Positions 7,480-16,011 are shown, numbered from the stretch's first letter. The stretch: 64,000 bases of DNA from Gemmatimonas aurantiaca T-27 (GCF_000010305.1 NC_012489.1:1922001-1986000); one strand, 5' to 3'. The notes: generated from the letters alone by a model not told the origin. Program-made: numbers and translations.

Positions 7480-8142
7480 ATGGCCCAGGCGCCCCGTACC
7501 TCGACTACTCCGACTCACAGCGGCGACGACCCGATGGAGTCGGTCGCCAACTGGTTCCAGACGAACGCCAAGCCGATTGCGTACGTGGTCGGTGCCGCTG
7601 CTGTGGTGACGGCCGCGATTTTTGTCTATCGGAACATGGCGGAGTCCAAGCGTGAGAAGGCTTCGGCGGCGCTGTATGAGGCGCAGGCCCCCTTCGCACA
7701 GGGCAAGTTCGACGAGGCCCAGAAGGCACTGGAGAAGGTGACCAACCAGTATGCCAGCACGTCGTCGGGCCAGCAGGCGGCCGTGCTTCTGGCTCAGGTG
7801 CTGTACGAACAGAAGAAGTACGACGAGGGCATCAAGGCGCTCGAGAAGGCATTGGGGAGCTCGGGCACCGAGTTCAAGGCCAGCCTGGAATCGCTGATTG
7901 CGGGCGGTTACGAGATGAAGGGCGATTTGGCCAAGGCGGCCGAACACTACGCCAAGGCTGCGTCGGCCTCACCGTTCATGGCTGAAAAGCACGCGTACGA
8001 AGCCTCCCAGGCGCGGAGCCTGATGGCGGCCGGCAAGCTGGACGAAGCCCGGACTTTGTGGGAAGCGTTGGCGCAGTTGGATGGCGAGCCGGTTCAGCAG
8101 GAAGCGAACATTCGCCTCGGCGAGCTGGCGGTGAAGAAGTAA
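7480..8142 (+). CDS. membrane-anchored tetratricopeptide-repeat protein (YfgM-like)
   Basis: This 220-residue protein has a short cytoplasmic N-terminus, one membrane helix near residues 34-52 (IAYVVGAAAVVTAAIFVY) and an outward helical region of TPR-type repeats, e.g. FAQGKFDEAQKALEKV and YEQKKYDEGIKALEKA. This layout matches the YfgM/TPR_21 family, whose E. coli member associates with the SecYEG translocon and periplasmic chaperones. That role is an inference here. I chose ATG 7480; an internal ATG at 7534 is possible and would keep the membrane helix. The gene is followed by a strong terminator. Confidence 0.8.
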   Translation: MAQAPRTSTTPTHSGDDPMESVANWFQTNAKPIAYVVGAAAVVTAAIFVYRNMAESKREKASAALYEAQAPFAQGKFDEAQKALEKVTNQYASTSSGQQAAVLLAQVLYEQKKYDEGIKALEKALGSSGTEFKASLESLIAGGYEMKGDLAKAAEHYAKAASASPFMAEKHAYEASQARSLMAAGKLDEARTLWEALAQLDGEPVQQEANIRLGELAVKK

Positions 8143-8168
8143 AACGCTTGGCTGTTGGCGCATTGCTG

Positions 8169-8205
8169 AAAGGGTGGTCCGGGGATTTCCGGATCACCCT
8201 TTTTT
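8169..8205 (+). terminator. intrinsic terminator after the TPR gene
   Basis: A 13-bp stem (AAGGGTGGTCCGG with CCGGATCACCCTT, one G-T pair) encloses a 6-nt loop and runs into six T residues. It lies 27 bp after the stop codon and ends the rightward gene block. Confidence 0.93.
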
Positions 8206-8520
8206 GTGCACATCAGCCAGTTCGCAGGGAGTGTCTCTTGAGCGCCAGTATACAGCCACTATAGGACAACTAGCGATCTGGATAAATGCGTATAATACAT
8301 GTTATGTAAACTTTGTGTGGTGGATAACTGTGGGAAACATTGGCGTGGAAATCCACCCTGGTTGTGGATGACTTGTGTAAGTCGTTGCCGTAAATGCGTT
8401 TGAGGCGTGTGTGTTCATACGGTACGCATTCGTTCACTCACGAAAGACCATTCTGTCCACCTGTCCACATTTTTCTGGGTGATATTTCGAGTGCTGTGAT
8501 AGTCTCAATTGCGCTGGCAC
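8206..8520. other. gene-free, AT-richer terminus segment between convergent gene blocks
   Basis: The segment between two facing terminators has no credible coding frame. It contains the dif-like site, two one-mismatch DnaA-box-like sequences (8319-8327 and 8363-8371), an inverted pair GGTGGAT / ATCCACC (8319-8325 / 8351-8357), and repeats of the XerC-arm sequence (8391-8399 direct; 8424-8430 inverted). All genes to the left run rightward, and nearly all to the right run leftward, towards it. Confidence 0.75.
8285..8312 (+). other. dif-like XerCD recombination site
   Basis: The 28-bp sequence reads as an 11-bp XerC arm AATGCGTATAA (8285-8295), a 6-bp centre TACATG (8296-8301) and an 11-bp XerD arm TTATGTAAACT (8302-8312). 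The XerD arm equals the well-known Bacillus dif arm and differs from the E. coli arm TTATGTTAAAT at two bases. The left arm matches GTGCGCATAA-type XerC arms closely. Size and spacing are exactly those of dif. Its place at the meeting point of two oppositely oriented gene blocks supports a chromosome-dimer-resolution site at the terminus. An XerD-type recombinase is encoded at 29 kb. Confidence 0.88.
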
Positions 8521-8556
8521 AAAAAAGACGTGACCACGGTACTCCGCGATCACGTC
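8521..8556 (-). terminator. intrinsic terminator of the kdsB-dapF operon
   Basis: Read on the minus strand, GACGTGATCGCGG pairs with CCGTGGTCACGTC around a 4-nt loop and is followed by TTTTTT. It lies about 100 bp downstream of the dapF stop. Confidence 0.92.
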
Positions 8557-8653
8557 CATCCAGCATCAATGGGCCTCCGAGGCCCTCCAAACCGCTCATC
8601 TGAACGGCACCCGCTGGACCCTCTCGGGCCCCCGGATCATGGCCTGGGGGCCC

Positions 8654-9541
8654 CTACAATCCCGCGATTTCGCCCCGAAAGACCACCCGACCCTCGCCGC
8701 GCAATGTGGGTCGAAAGCCCTCGAGTGAGCGTCCATCCGGAGCCGTCAGGGGCTCGAGGTCGACCTCCACATCCCGTCCGGAACTCGTGCGGATGGTGGT
8801 GGTGGCACCATCCGAAAGGCCCCAACTGCGCAGCAACACGGCGGTTGCCACCGCCCCCGTGCCGCAGGCCAAGGTCTCGCCTTCGACCCCACGTTCGAAG
8901 GTGCGGTAGCGCCAGGACCCGTCGGGGCGCGGCGATACCCAGTTCACATTGGCGCCGGCCGGTCCGGTAGCCTCGTGCCGACGAAGCGCCGGGCCTGCCC
9001 CCGCGACATCCACTGCATCGGCATCCTCACAGAGGATCACCAGGTGTGGAATGCCGGCCACCGCAAAGCCCACTCGGCGGCCCTGTGCGGTGGCTGGAGC
9101 GATGGGCATATCCGGCCGAATGTCCGTGATCGGCTGCAGCGCAATGGCTGGCAAGCCGTCGATGCGGCTATTGATGAGTCCGGCACCAGTGGCCAACCGC
9201 ATGCCACTCGCCGATGTGATGCCCCATTGGGCGCTGATGGCAGTGGAACAGAGCGTCGCGTTACCGCACAGATCGGCGGCCGTTCCGTCGCTGTTGTAGT
9301 AGTGCACCCGCACATCCGCTTCTTCCTGCAACGGCTCCAAAACAACCAACCCGTCTGCGCCTATTCCGTTGTATCTATTGCAGATAGCCTTGATCGCTTC
9401 AGGTTGTGTCACAAGGTCGATCGGCGTGGTGCGTCCGTCAAAAAACACGAAGTCGTTGCCCGACCCGGTCATCTTCACAAACGACAATCCCCGCAGGCGA
9501 TCGATCAGCCCGGGCGCCGAAACATCCGGTTGCGCGCTCAC
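8654..9541 (-). CDS. dapF: diaminopimelate epimerase
   Basis: This enzyme interconverts LL- and meso-diaminopimelate for lysine and peptidoglycan synthesis. The start MTGSGNDFVFFD and the two catalytic-cysteine regions are present: LCGNATLC (first Cys directly before GN) and ACGTGAVATA (second Cys). The usual CGNGARC motif is altered after the catalytic CGN. I place the start at GTG 9541, which forms a GTGA overlap with the upstream glycosyltransferase stop and gives 295 residues; an in-frame ATG at 9577 would add 12. It is the last gene of a long leftward operon, 98 bp before the terminator. Confidence 0.93.
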   Translation of the reverse strand: MSAQPDVSAPGLIDRLRGLSFVKMTGSGNDFVFFDGRTTPIDLVTQPEAIKAICNRYNGIGADGLVVLEPLQEEADVRVHYYNSDGTAADLCGNATLCSTAISAQWGITSASGMRLATGAGLINSRIDGLPAIALQPITDIRPDMPIAPATAQGRRVGFAVAGIPHLVILCEDADAVDVAGAGPALRRHEATGPAGANVNWVSPRPDGSWRYRTFERGVEGETLACGTGAVATAVLLRSWGLSDGATTTIRTSSGRDVEVDLEPLTAPDGRSLEGFRPTLRGEGRVVFRGEIAGL

Positions 9542-10299
9542 AGCCGCCCCGTGATCGCCCACCACCGAAGCCGCCATACCATCCAGATGGCTTCCCGCAC
9601 GATGCCCTTGGACATTTTCGACTCGCCTTCTGTCCGGTCATGGAACACGATCGGGATCTCGGCGATCCGGAATCCCTTCTTCCAGGCGCGGAAACTCATC
9701 TCGATCTGAAACGCATATCCGTTCGACTTCACCTGGTCGAGCGGAATGCCCTGCAGCACTTCGCGGCGGAAACACTTGAAGCCACCGGTGCCGTCGCCCA
9801 GCCGCAATCCGGTGACCGCCCGCGCATAGATGTTGGCGCCGTACGACAGCATCAGGCGCGCCATGGGCCAATTCACCACGGTCACCTTACCGTCGCGATA
9901 CCGCGATCCGAGCACCAGATCGGCGTCCCGCACGGCCGCCAGGAACTCCGGCAGGTGCGCCGGGTCGTGGGAAAAGTCGGCGTCCATCTCAAAGATGTAG
10001 GCGTAGTCGCGTGCCAGGGCCCACGCAAAACCTGCCAGATATGCACGACCCAACCCTTCCTTCCCCGGCCGGTGCAGCACATGCACACGCGGATTTTCGG
10101 CAGCGAGCTCATCAGCTAGCTGTCCGGTCCCATCCGGAGAGTTGTCATCGACGACCAGCACCTCCAACCGCGGATCCTGATCGAGAATGCGCGGCACGAT
10201 ACGGGTGATGTTCTCGCTTTCATTGTAGGTCGGCACAATGACCACCCCGCGCTCTTCACCCCGAAGGGCACCGCGGGCCGGCGTTTTCATACGCGTCAT
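9538..10299 (-). CDS. GT2 polyprenol-phosphate mannose synthase-like glycosyltransferase
   Basis: This 253-residue family-2 glycosyltransferase resembles dolichol-phosphate mannose synthase (DPM1/Ppm1), which transfers a sugar from a nucleotide donor to a polyprenyl phosphate at the inner membrane. The motifs are IVPTYNESENI, VVDDNSPDGTG, the metal-binding EMDADFSHDP and the GSRYRDG/DGTGGFKCFRR segments. It has no C-terminal membrane helices, as in the soluble DPM type. ATG 10299 overlaps the upstream YfhO stop by 4 bp, so the longer open frame to 10341 is unlikely. The sugar is not determinable from sequence alone; mannose or glucose are the family norm. Confidence 0.88.
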   Translation of the reverse strand: MTRMKTPARGALRGEERGVVIVPTYNESENITRIVPRILDQDPRLEVLVVDDNSPDGTGQLADELAAENPRVHVLHRPGKEGLGRAYLAGFAWALARDYAYIFEMDADFSHDPAHLPEFLAAVRDADLVLGSRYRDGKVTVVNWPMARLMLSYGANIYARAVTGLRLGDGTGGFKCFRREVLQGIPLDQVKSNGYAFQIEMSFRAWKKGFRIAEIPIVFHDRTEGESKMSKGIVREAIWMVWRLRWWAITGRL

Positions 10300-12692
10300 A
10301 CACGTCCTCGCCGATCGAGCACTGCCCCGATGATCCACCACAGCACAGCGCCGCCAAGTGCAAACAGTGTCAACAGTTGTCCCGTGTGATATGGTGCGCT
10401 GTCGAAGCGGAGTTGCACCTTCTTCGCGCCAGCCGGGAGTTCCACGCCGATGAGGGTGAAGTCTGCCCGGTTGGTGGGGGTGGCCTTCCCGTCCACCGTG
10501 GCCTGCCAGCCCGGATAGAAGTTCTCGGACACCACCAGCGCGCTGCCTGCCGGCGCCGGCCCTTCGAGAGTGAGGTCGATCGCGCCGGCGTCGTACCGGT
10601 CCACCTGGACGCGGAACGTGACCGGTTCCGGCAGCGGCGAGTTCACGGGCTGCGACTCGATCGCGGCGGCGGTGTCGAAAATCGCCACGCGACGCACGTC
10701 GAAATTGGGATTGAGCAGCGTAGCCTTGGTGGTCGGGTCGTCGAGTTTGACCTTCATCGGCGTGACCCAGGCCGCCGGATGATCGCCCGGCAACTCATAT
10801 AGATAGGTCATGGTGCCGGCGGCGTTTCGCACGGGGCCGGCCACGAGGCGCGAGCCCGGGAATGGCAGCCCTGGCGTATTTGTATAGAAGAACCGCGCGT
10901 TGGTCAGCGACCAGAAGTTCGGGTTGGCCACCGACTGGTAGCCTTCGTTCTTCGCGTACAGTTCCTGGAAACGGCCCAGCTCGTTGCCGTGGTAACCGAG
11001 CACACCACGCACCCCGTGGTGCATCAGCGCATCGCCCATGAGGAACGGGTCGTGCGGCGCCATGTTATCGCCGAGCGGCAGCGCGATCACCCGCCCCGGC
11101 TCGTCGAGCTTCTGCAGATAGCGGATGACGTCGTCTTCGGCATAGAGCTGGCTGGCCGGTGCCGAGAAACGCCAGTAGAGCCGCTCGATGCTCCAGAGGT
11201 CGAGGGCGACGATGCCCACGAGCAGCCAGCCACCCAGCGACGCGGTCAGTTTTCCACGCGAGAGTCCGAACAGCAGCGCCAGCGTGGCCACCACGGCGAG
11301 GGCGGAACGCCACGCGCCGATCACCACATCATTGGCGTTCGCCAGGATGGCGTCGCCGCGGGCTTCGCCCAACAGGGACATCGCAAAATTCGTCAGGCCC
11401 CCCGTGCTCGCCAACACGGCGACCAGCAGGGCGAAGACGCTCCAGCCGATCGCATAGCGCGTGGTGGCCTTACCAGCGAGCGCACGCTCCGCGCCAAACG
11501 CCGCCAGCACGGAAAACGCGAAGGCGCTCACGTAGAGAATGGTGCTCGGCGCGCGGAAGAACTTGGATCCCGGGACCACCGCGTACACCAGATGATAGAA
11601 CGGTGTGTTGCCGCCCCAGGCCCACAACAGTGACACGATCAGCGTGCCCAGCCAGAACCAGGCATGGGCGCGATGCCGGTTGAGTACGCCTCCGCCAAAG
11701 GCCAGCAGCGCGAGGACCAGGACACTGGCGCCGACGTACTCACTGTGGAAATGGATGCCATTGCGTCCCCAGTAGTTGTCCAAGATACCGGAGAACTGGG
11801 GGAGGTACATGTTGATCGTTTCCTCGAGAGGGAACGAGAAGCTGGTGGCATAGTCGTACCCCTTGCCACCGGCGCGCGGTGACCAGGAGACGTACTCGCG
11901 AACCGGCAGGTACTGCACCGCACCCATGATGCCGCCCAGCACCACGGCACCGAGCGCCAACAGCAGTCGAGGAAAACGCGGGGCGGGATCGGCCACCGGG
12001 CCGCTGTCGGTGATGACGGCCTGAGGCTTGAGAGCCAGCCAGAGCGCGTACGCACCGCTGATCAGCAGCATGTACTGCAGCAACTGCGGGTGCGGCGACA
12101 GCACCGCCAGCCCCACCACGACGGCCAGTGCGCCCCACGCGGCGCGGCGACCGTCCCGCATACCAAGGGTGAGTGCCCAAAGGGCCGCCGGCAGGAGCGA
12201 GCTCACGAACAGCTTGCCGTCATGTCCCGGGGAGGCGTAGGACGCCATGGCCCCGCTGAGCAGGTAGGCTACCGCGCCGATGCAGGCTGCCTGGAACCGC
12301 ACGCCGGCGGCACGCAGAAAGCCGAACGTGAACAGCCCGGCCAATACCATATGGACAATGAAGCCCCACGTCATGGCGACGTCGGTGGGCAGCACCATCC
12401 GAAGCAGGAAGGTCGGGTAAAAAATGTCGCCGTGCATGGCCGCGACGTAGGGCATGCCACCGAACTGGAACGGATTCCAGAGAGGGAAGCCGTTGCCCTC
12501 CCTCAGCGACCGGGCCGCAAACTCACGGAAGGAGTAGCCGGCGATGTACTGGTCGGAATTCGGATTGACCAGAAACGCCCCGCCAAGTGCAGGCCACGCC
12601 AGCAAGAATGTGGCAATGGCGCTGACCACCGCGGCAACCGCGAACGGATGGCGCGGCGAGTGGGTTGTGTCTGTGGCGTCGGTGCGAGCCAT
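10296..12692 (-). CDS. YfhO-family polytopic membrane protein
   Basis: This large (798-residue) membrane protein has about a dozen hydrophobic segments in its first ~500 residues and a soluble beta-rich end (FYPGWQATVDG, then a final membrane helix). This is the layout of the YfhO family, thought to be GT-C-like enzymes using lipid-linked sugars. The first extracytoplasmic loop holds an Asp-rich NPNSDQY and a conserved GFPLWNPFQFGG region typical of the family. In Firmicutes YfhO members glycosylate teichoic acid. Here, with a polyprenol-phosphate sugar synthase directly downstream, it may use that lipid donor to modify an envelope polymer or glycolipid; that is inference. Confidence 0.82.
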   Translation of the reverse strand: MARTDATDTTHSPRHPFAVAAVVSAIATFLLAWPALGGAFLVNPNSDQYIAGYSFREFAARSLREGNGFPLWNPFQFGGMPYVAAMHGDIFYPTFLLRMVLPTDVAMTWGFIVHMVLAGLFTFGFLRAAGVRFQAACIGAVAYLLSGAMASYASPGHDGKLFVSSLLPAALWALTLGMRDGRRAAWGALAVVVGLAVLSPHPQLLQYMLLISGAYALWLALKPQAVITDSGPVADPAPRFPRLLLALGAVVLGGIMGAVQYLPVREYVSWSPRAGGKGYDYATSFSFPLEETINMYLPQFSGILDNYWGRNGIHFHSEYVGASVLVLALLAFGGGVLNRHRAHAWFWLGTLIVSLLWAWGGNTPFYHLVYAVVPGSKFFRAPSTILYVSAFAFSVLAAFGAERALAGKATTRYAIGWSVFALLVAVLASTGGLTNFAMSLLGEARGDAILANANDVVIGAWRSALAVVATLALLFGLSRGKLTASLGGWLLVGIVALDLWSIERLYWRFSAPASQLYAEDDVIRYLQKLDEPGRVIALPLGDNMAPHDPFLMGDALMHHGVRGVLGYHGNELGRFQELYAKNEGYQSVANPNFWSLTNARFFYTNTPGLPFPGSRLVAGPVRNAAGTMTYLYELPGDHPAAWVTPMKVKLDDPTTKATLLNPNFDVRRVAIFDTAAAIESQPVNSPLPEPVTFRVQVDRYDAGAIDLTLEGPAPAGSALVVSENFYPGWQATVDGKATPTNRADFTLIGVELPAGAKKVQLRFDSAPYHTGQLLTLFALGGAVLWWIIGAVLDRRGRV

Positions 12693-12714
12693 GTCTGCGA
12701 TCGATGGGAACGGC

Positions 12715-13680
12715 TCAACCCGATCGACGGAGTCCTGTGCGCTGGGTGGGCGACAGGGCGATCAGGCTGACAATGCCGGGAAGCACTTCGAGGATGGTCA
12801 ACCATACCCGCGAGGTCACGCTGAGGATCACGGCATCTCCGCGTCCCGCTGCGCCGAGCGCAACGAGGAGAGCGACCAGCGCGAACTCCCGGAATCCAAG
12901 CCCACCGGGTGAGAAAAGCACCAGGTAGCCTATGAGATAGGAAGCCGAGAAAACTGCGACGAACACCGCCGGATTGCTACTGACGGACGGTGTGACACCA
13001 CGAGCGAATGCTGCGAATGCGATTCCGTATCCGACCCAGGAGAACAGGTTGATCGCGGTGGCAGTCCACAAGGTGACAGCACTGATGTGACGCCCCACGG
13101 GCGGCAATCCCCGCCATCGGGCCAATCGATCGAGCAGCGGTGGCAGTATCCACGGGAGCGCGATCACGCCGGCGATGAACAACCATGCCAGTGCCGTGGC
13201 CGCCGTGCTCATGCCCTGCCCCAGCGCATCGAGTCCTTGTGCGCCACTGATCACCACCACGGCAAATCCGGCGCCGATATTGAGGGCGGTGCCGAGGAGC
13301 GCGGCGCCGGCTGCGGCGGTGCCTGATACGCCGGCGTCGGCGGCGAGTACGCCGAGGGCTCCAACGCTCCAGACTTTGCCGGGGACCCAACGCCCGAGGT
13401 TGGCAATGGTCCAGATCCGCGCGGCGACCGGAAAGGACAGTGCTCCGCCCCACCCCGCCAGCAACATGCGCCAGCTCTGGATCAGCGCTGCGTAGGTGGC
13501 CAATACAATGACCGTGCCGAGCCCGATCCATGGCCAGTCGATGGACAGATCACGCGCTGCGGTGCGCATCTCCTGCCACTGGCCGGCGAACGCCCATCCG
13601 ATGTACCCAAAGCTGATGGTCATCAGCATGAGCCGCACCATCGGATGCCGGAACCAGCGCATCACGTCGGTGGTGCTCAT
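12715..13680 (-). CDS. lysylphosphatidylglycerol synthase/flippase-type membrane protein (UPF0104)
   Basis: This 321-residue inner-membrane protein has about eight hydrophobic segments and the hallmarks of the LPG_synthase_TM/UPF0104 family: the LGRWVPGKVWSVGALG stretch near residue 95 and the FSPGGLGFREFALVALL motif near residue 250. Relatives are the flippase half of MprF and the archaeal AglD. There is no attached catalytic domain, so it probably moves or organises a lipid rather than making it. It overlaps the upstream GT4 gene by 4 bp, placing it in an envelope-glycan set. Confidence 0.85.
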   Translation of the reverse strand: MSTTDVMRWFRHPMVRLMLMTISFGYIGWAFAGQWQEMRTAARDLSIDWPWIGLGTVIVLATYAALIQSWRMLLAGWGGALSFPVAARIWTIANLGRWVPGKVWSVGALGVLAADAGVSGTAAAGAALLGTALNIGAGFAVVVISGAQGLDALGQGMSTAATALAWLFIAGVIALPWILPPLLDRLARWRGLPPVGRHISAVTLWTATAINLFSWVGYGIAFAAFARGVTPSVSSNPAVFVAVFSASYLIGYLVLFSPGGLGFREFALVALLVALGAAGRGDAVILSVTSRVWLTILEVLPGIVSLIALSPTQRTGLRRSG

Positions 13681-14900
13681 GAGTCGTGCTCACGGTGTGT
13701 GTCATGACCTCGTGCATCCTGGTAGTGCCGGAGGTAGCGCTGTGCGGCGGCCTCGGGTGAGAACCGGGCCAGCATGTCTTCCCGCGCGATGGCTCCGAGC
13801 TGTTCGGCGCGCTCCGCGTTTTCAAGCGTGAGCGCGATGGCCCGAGCCAACGCGTCGATGTCACCCACGGTGACGAGCGTACCGCCGCGGTCGGGATGGA
13901 CCACATCGGGTAGGCCGCCATCGGCATAGGCCACAACGGGTGTGCCACACAACTGCGCTTCCACGGCGACGAGGCCGAGTCCTTCGGCGCGGGACGGCAT
14001 GGCCACCACGCGGGCGGCCCGATACAGTGGCACGAGCTCCGATTGGGACAATACTCGGTGCCAGGTGATGCGATGCTCGAGACCCGCCGCTCTTGCGCGT
14101 GCTTCCAGTGCGGCGCGATCGGGACCATCACCTACCACGTGCAAGGGAACGCCAGCGAGTGCCGGACGCGCCATCGCGTCGAGCAGATCGGCAATGCCTT
14201 TCTGCGCGTTGAGTCGGCCAACAAAGAGCACACCTTCGCGGGGCGGAGGCGGCACCGGCTTCTCGCGGAACAACCGCATGTCCACCGGCATCGGCGATAC
14301 CAGCACGGGCGCCGCGGGAGCGATGCGCTGCGCGGTGTCGGCGAGCCAGGACGATACGGCGGTGCGGATGGCCGCTTCCCCCAGCACGGCGCGCATGAGC
14401 GGGTGCGCCGGCGCCGTCCGTTCGGCGAGGCGCACATCGGACCCGTGCATTGTGATGACGAGTGGTGTCCCCACCGCCGTGCGCGCCCGCAGATGCCAGA
14501 GCGACAACGCCGCGGGAAACCACCAATGTGCGTGCACGATATCGTAGGGCATTCCGGCGCGGCGTGCGGCATCGAGTGTCCGCGCGGTCGTGCGCCGCAT
14601 CGCAAGCATCAACTGCACCAGCGATCGCTTGCCCCGCCACGACGCGCGTACCAACTCGGCCATGTTGCCTTCATAGGCCAGCGTCATGTCCTGATCGTCG
14701 GCGTATCGCACCCGCGTGATCGATACCCCTTCGAGCTGCTCGTGGGGCGCGAGGCCGGCGGCACCGGGCGCCAGGATATCCACCTGCGCTCCCTGTTGCT
14801 GCAAGGCATGCGCGAGACGCAGCACAAAGGATCCGGCCGCATCGCCCACGTAGCGTGGCGCGTTGTGCGTGACGAAGAGGACGCGCGGCGAGCCGGACAC
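13677..14900 (-). CDS. GT4-family glycosyltransferase
   Basis: This 407-residue GT-B retaining glycosyltransferase carries the Glyco_transf_4 N-domain (FVTHNAPRYVGDAAGSFV, HAHWWFPAALSLW) and the Glycos_transf_1 C-domain (VLFVGRLNAQKGIADLLDA near residue 230, VVAMPSRAEGLGLVAVEAQ with the E-x7-E donor motif near residue 310). It uses an NDP-sugar on the cytoplasmic face. Acceptor and sugar cannot be predicted. It starts 35 bp after the upstream GT2 and overlaps the flippase-like gene by 4 bp. Confidence 0.9.
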   Translation of the reverse strand: MSGSPRVLFVTHNAPRYVGDAAGSFVLRLAHALQQQGAQVDILAPGAAGLAPHEQLEGVSITRVRYADDQDMTLAYEGNMAELVRASWRGKRSLVQLMLAMRRTTARTLDAARRAGMPYDIVHAHWWFPAALSLWHLRARTAVGTPLVITMHGSDVRLAERTAPAHPLMRAVLGEAAIRTAVSSWLADTAQRIAPAAPVLVSPMPVDMRLFREKPVPPPPREGVLFVGRLNAQKGIADLLDAMARPALAGVPLHVVGDGPDRAALEARARAAGLEHRITWHRVLSQSELVPLYRAARVVAMPSRAEGLGLVAVEAQLCGTPVVAYADGGLPDVVHPDRGGTLVTVGDIDALARAIALTLENAERAEQLGAIAREDMLARFSPEAAAQRYLRHYQDARGHDTHREHDS

Positions 14901-14935
14901 CGCAGTCGTGGGTGGGATGGGAGACCTGGTGGCGA

Positions 14936-15970
14936 TCAGTCGCGCGACGTGGCGTCGCGACGGTTGTCGAGGTGCCCGTTGAGATCCGAGCCGATATCGT
15001 CGAGTTCACGCCGCAGCTCGCGCACTTCGGCGCGCTGCTGGGCGATCTGTTCACCGAGCAATCCGGTGGCAAAAAAGACCGAGCCGAGAATGAGGCAGGT
15101 CTGGATGACGGTCCATACCCACCGCTGTCCCTGGCCAGTCATGGCGAGCCAGCCCAGCGCTCCAAGGCCCGACAGTACGCCGAGCGCGAAGAGGGCCACA
15201 CCCAACATGCCAAATGCCAGCAGCGGCTTTTGACCGAAGCGCAGTTCGAACCACACCGCCACCATATCGAGCACACCAACCGGAATGCGCGACAAACCAA
15301 ATTTGGAGCGACCCGAGTGACGGGCATACAGCGGAATGGGCACTTCGGTGACCGTGAAGCCCTGCGCAGCCGCCATCACGATCATGTAGCGATGAAAGTC
15401 CGGTCGCATGGGCAATGCGGCCATGATATCGCGTGTGTACGCCTTCACGTTGTTGAGATCGCGCACCGGGATATCGAAGAGCGAGCGGCTCAACCCATTG
15501 TAGATGCGTGACACGAAGGCCTTTTCGTACTTGCCCTGCTTGAAGCCGGTGACCATATCCGACTCCCCGGCGAGAATCGGGTTCACCAGGCTCGGAATAT
15601 CTTCCGGCTTGAATTGCAGATCGGCCGGATAGAACACGAGCACCCGACCGGCCGCATGCAGATAGCCGCTGCGCAACGCTTCGGCGATGCCACGCTGCGC
15701 GCGATGACGCACGGGATGCAGAAAGTCGTAGCGGGCCCGGAGGTCCTGCAGCAGCGCCCAGCTTCCATCGGTGGAACCATCATCGACGACGATCACTTCA
15801 TAGCGCGCCGTCTGCGTGCGGATCATCGCGTCACACAGCTCGACGAACAACGCCAGGTTGCCCGCTTCATCCTTGGCGGGCACCAGCACGCTGACATCAA
15901 CCGGTGCACGGCCGACGCGGCGCACGAGACGTTCGGTATCGGGATGTTGGGGAGCGGTGCTGACGGCCAT
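14936..15970 (-). CDS. GT2-family membrane glycosyltransferase (ArnC/DPM1-like) with C-terminal coiled coil
   Basis: This 344-residue protein has a GT-A domain (VSVLVPAKDEAGN, VVDDGSTDGSW, YPADLQFKPEDI) and then two membrane helices near residues 240-262 and 278-300. This is the form of undecaprenyl-phosphate sugar transferases such as ArnC/GtrB. After the helices, a charged tail (IAQQRAEVRELRRELDDIG) is predicted coiled coil, which may mediate self-association or partner binding. It lies 41 bp after rpoN. The sugar is unknown. Confidence 0.88.
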   Translation of the reverse strand: MAVSTAPQHPDTERLVRRVGRAPVDVSVLVPAKDEAGNLALFVELCDAMIRTQTARYEVIVVDDGSTDGSWALLQDLRARYDFLHPVRHRAQRGIAEALRSGYLHAAGRVLVFYPADLQFKPEDIPSLVNPILAGESDMVTGFKQGKYEKAFVSRIYNGLSRSLFDIPVRDLNNVKAYTRDIMAALPMRPDFHRYMIVMAAAQGFTVTEVPIPLYARHSGRSKFGLSRIPVGVLDMVAVWFELRFGQKPLLAFGMLGVALFALGVLSGLGALGWLAMTGQGQRWVWTVIQTCLILGSVFFATGLLGEQIAQQRAEVRELRRELDDIGSDLNGHLDNRRDATSRD

Positions 15971-16011
15971 GTCGTGGGGAAGCGAACGCAGAGAGAGGGA
16001 CGACGCGGTGC

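Noticed and set aside
8206-8520. An origin of replication (oriC)
   Set aside because: There are DnaA-box-like sequences and AT-rich DNA, but the flanking genes converge rather than diverge, no dnaA/dnaN is near, and a dif site is present. A terminus fits better.
8557-8653. Second GC-rich hairpin after dapF as a separate terminator
   Set aside because: GGGCCCCC/GGGGGCCC near 8626-8654 can fold, but it lacks a T-tract, and a much better terminator lies 70 bp further on.
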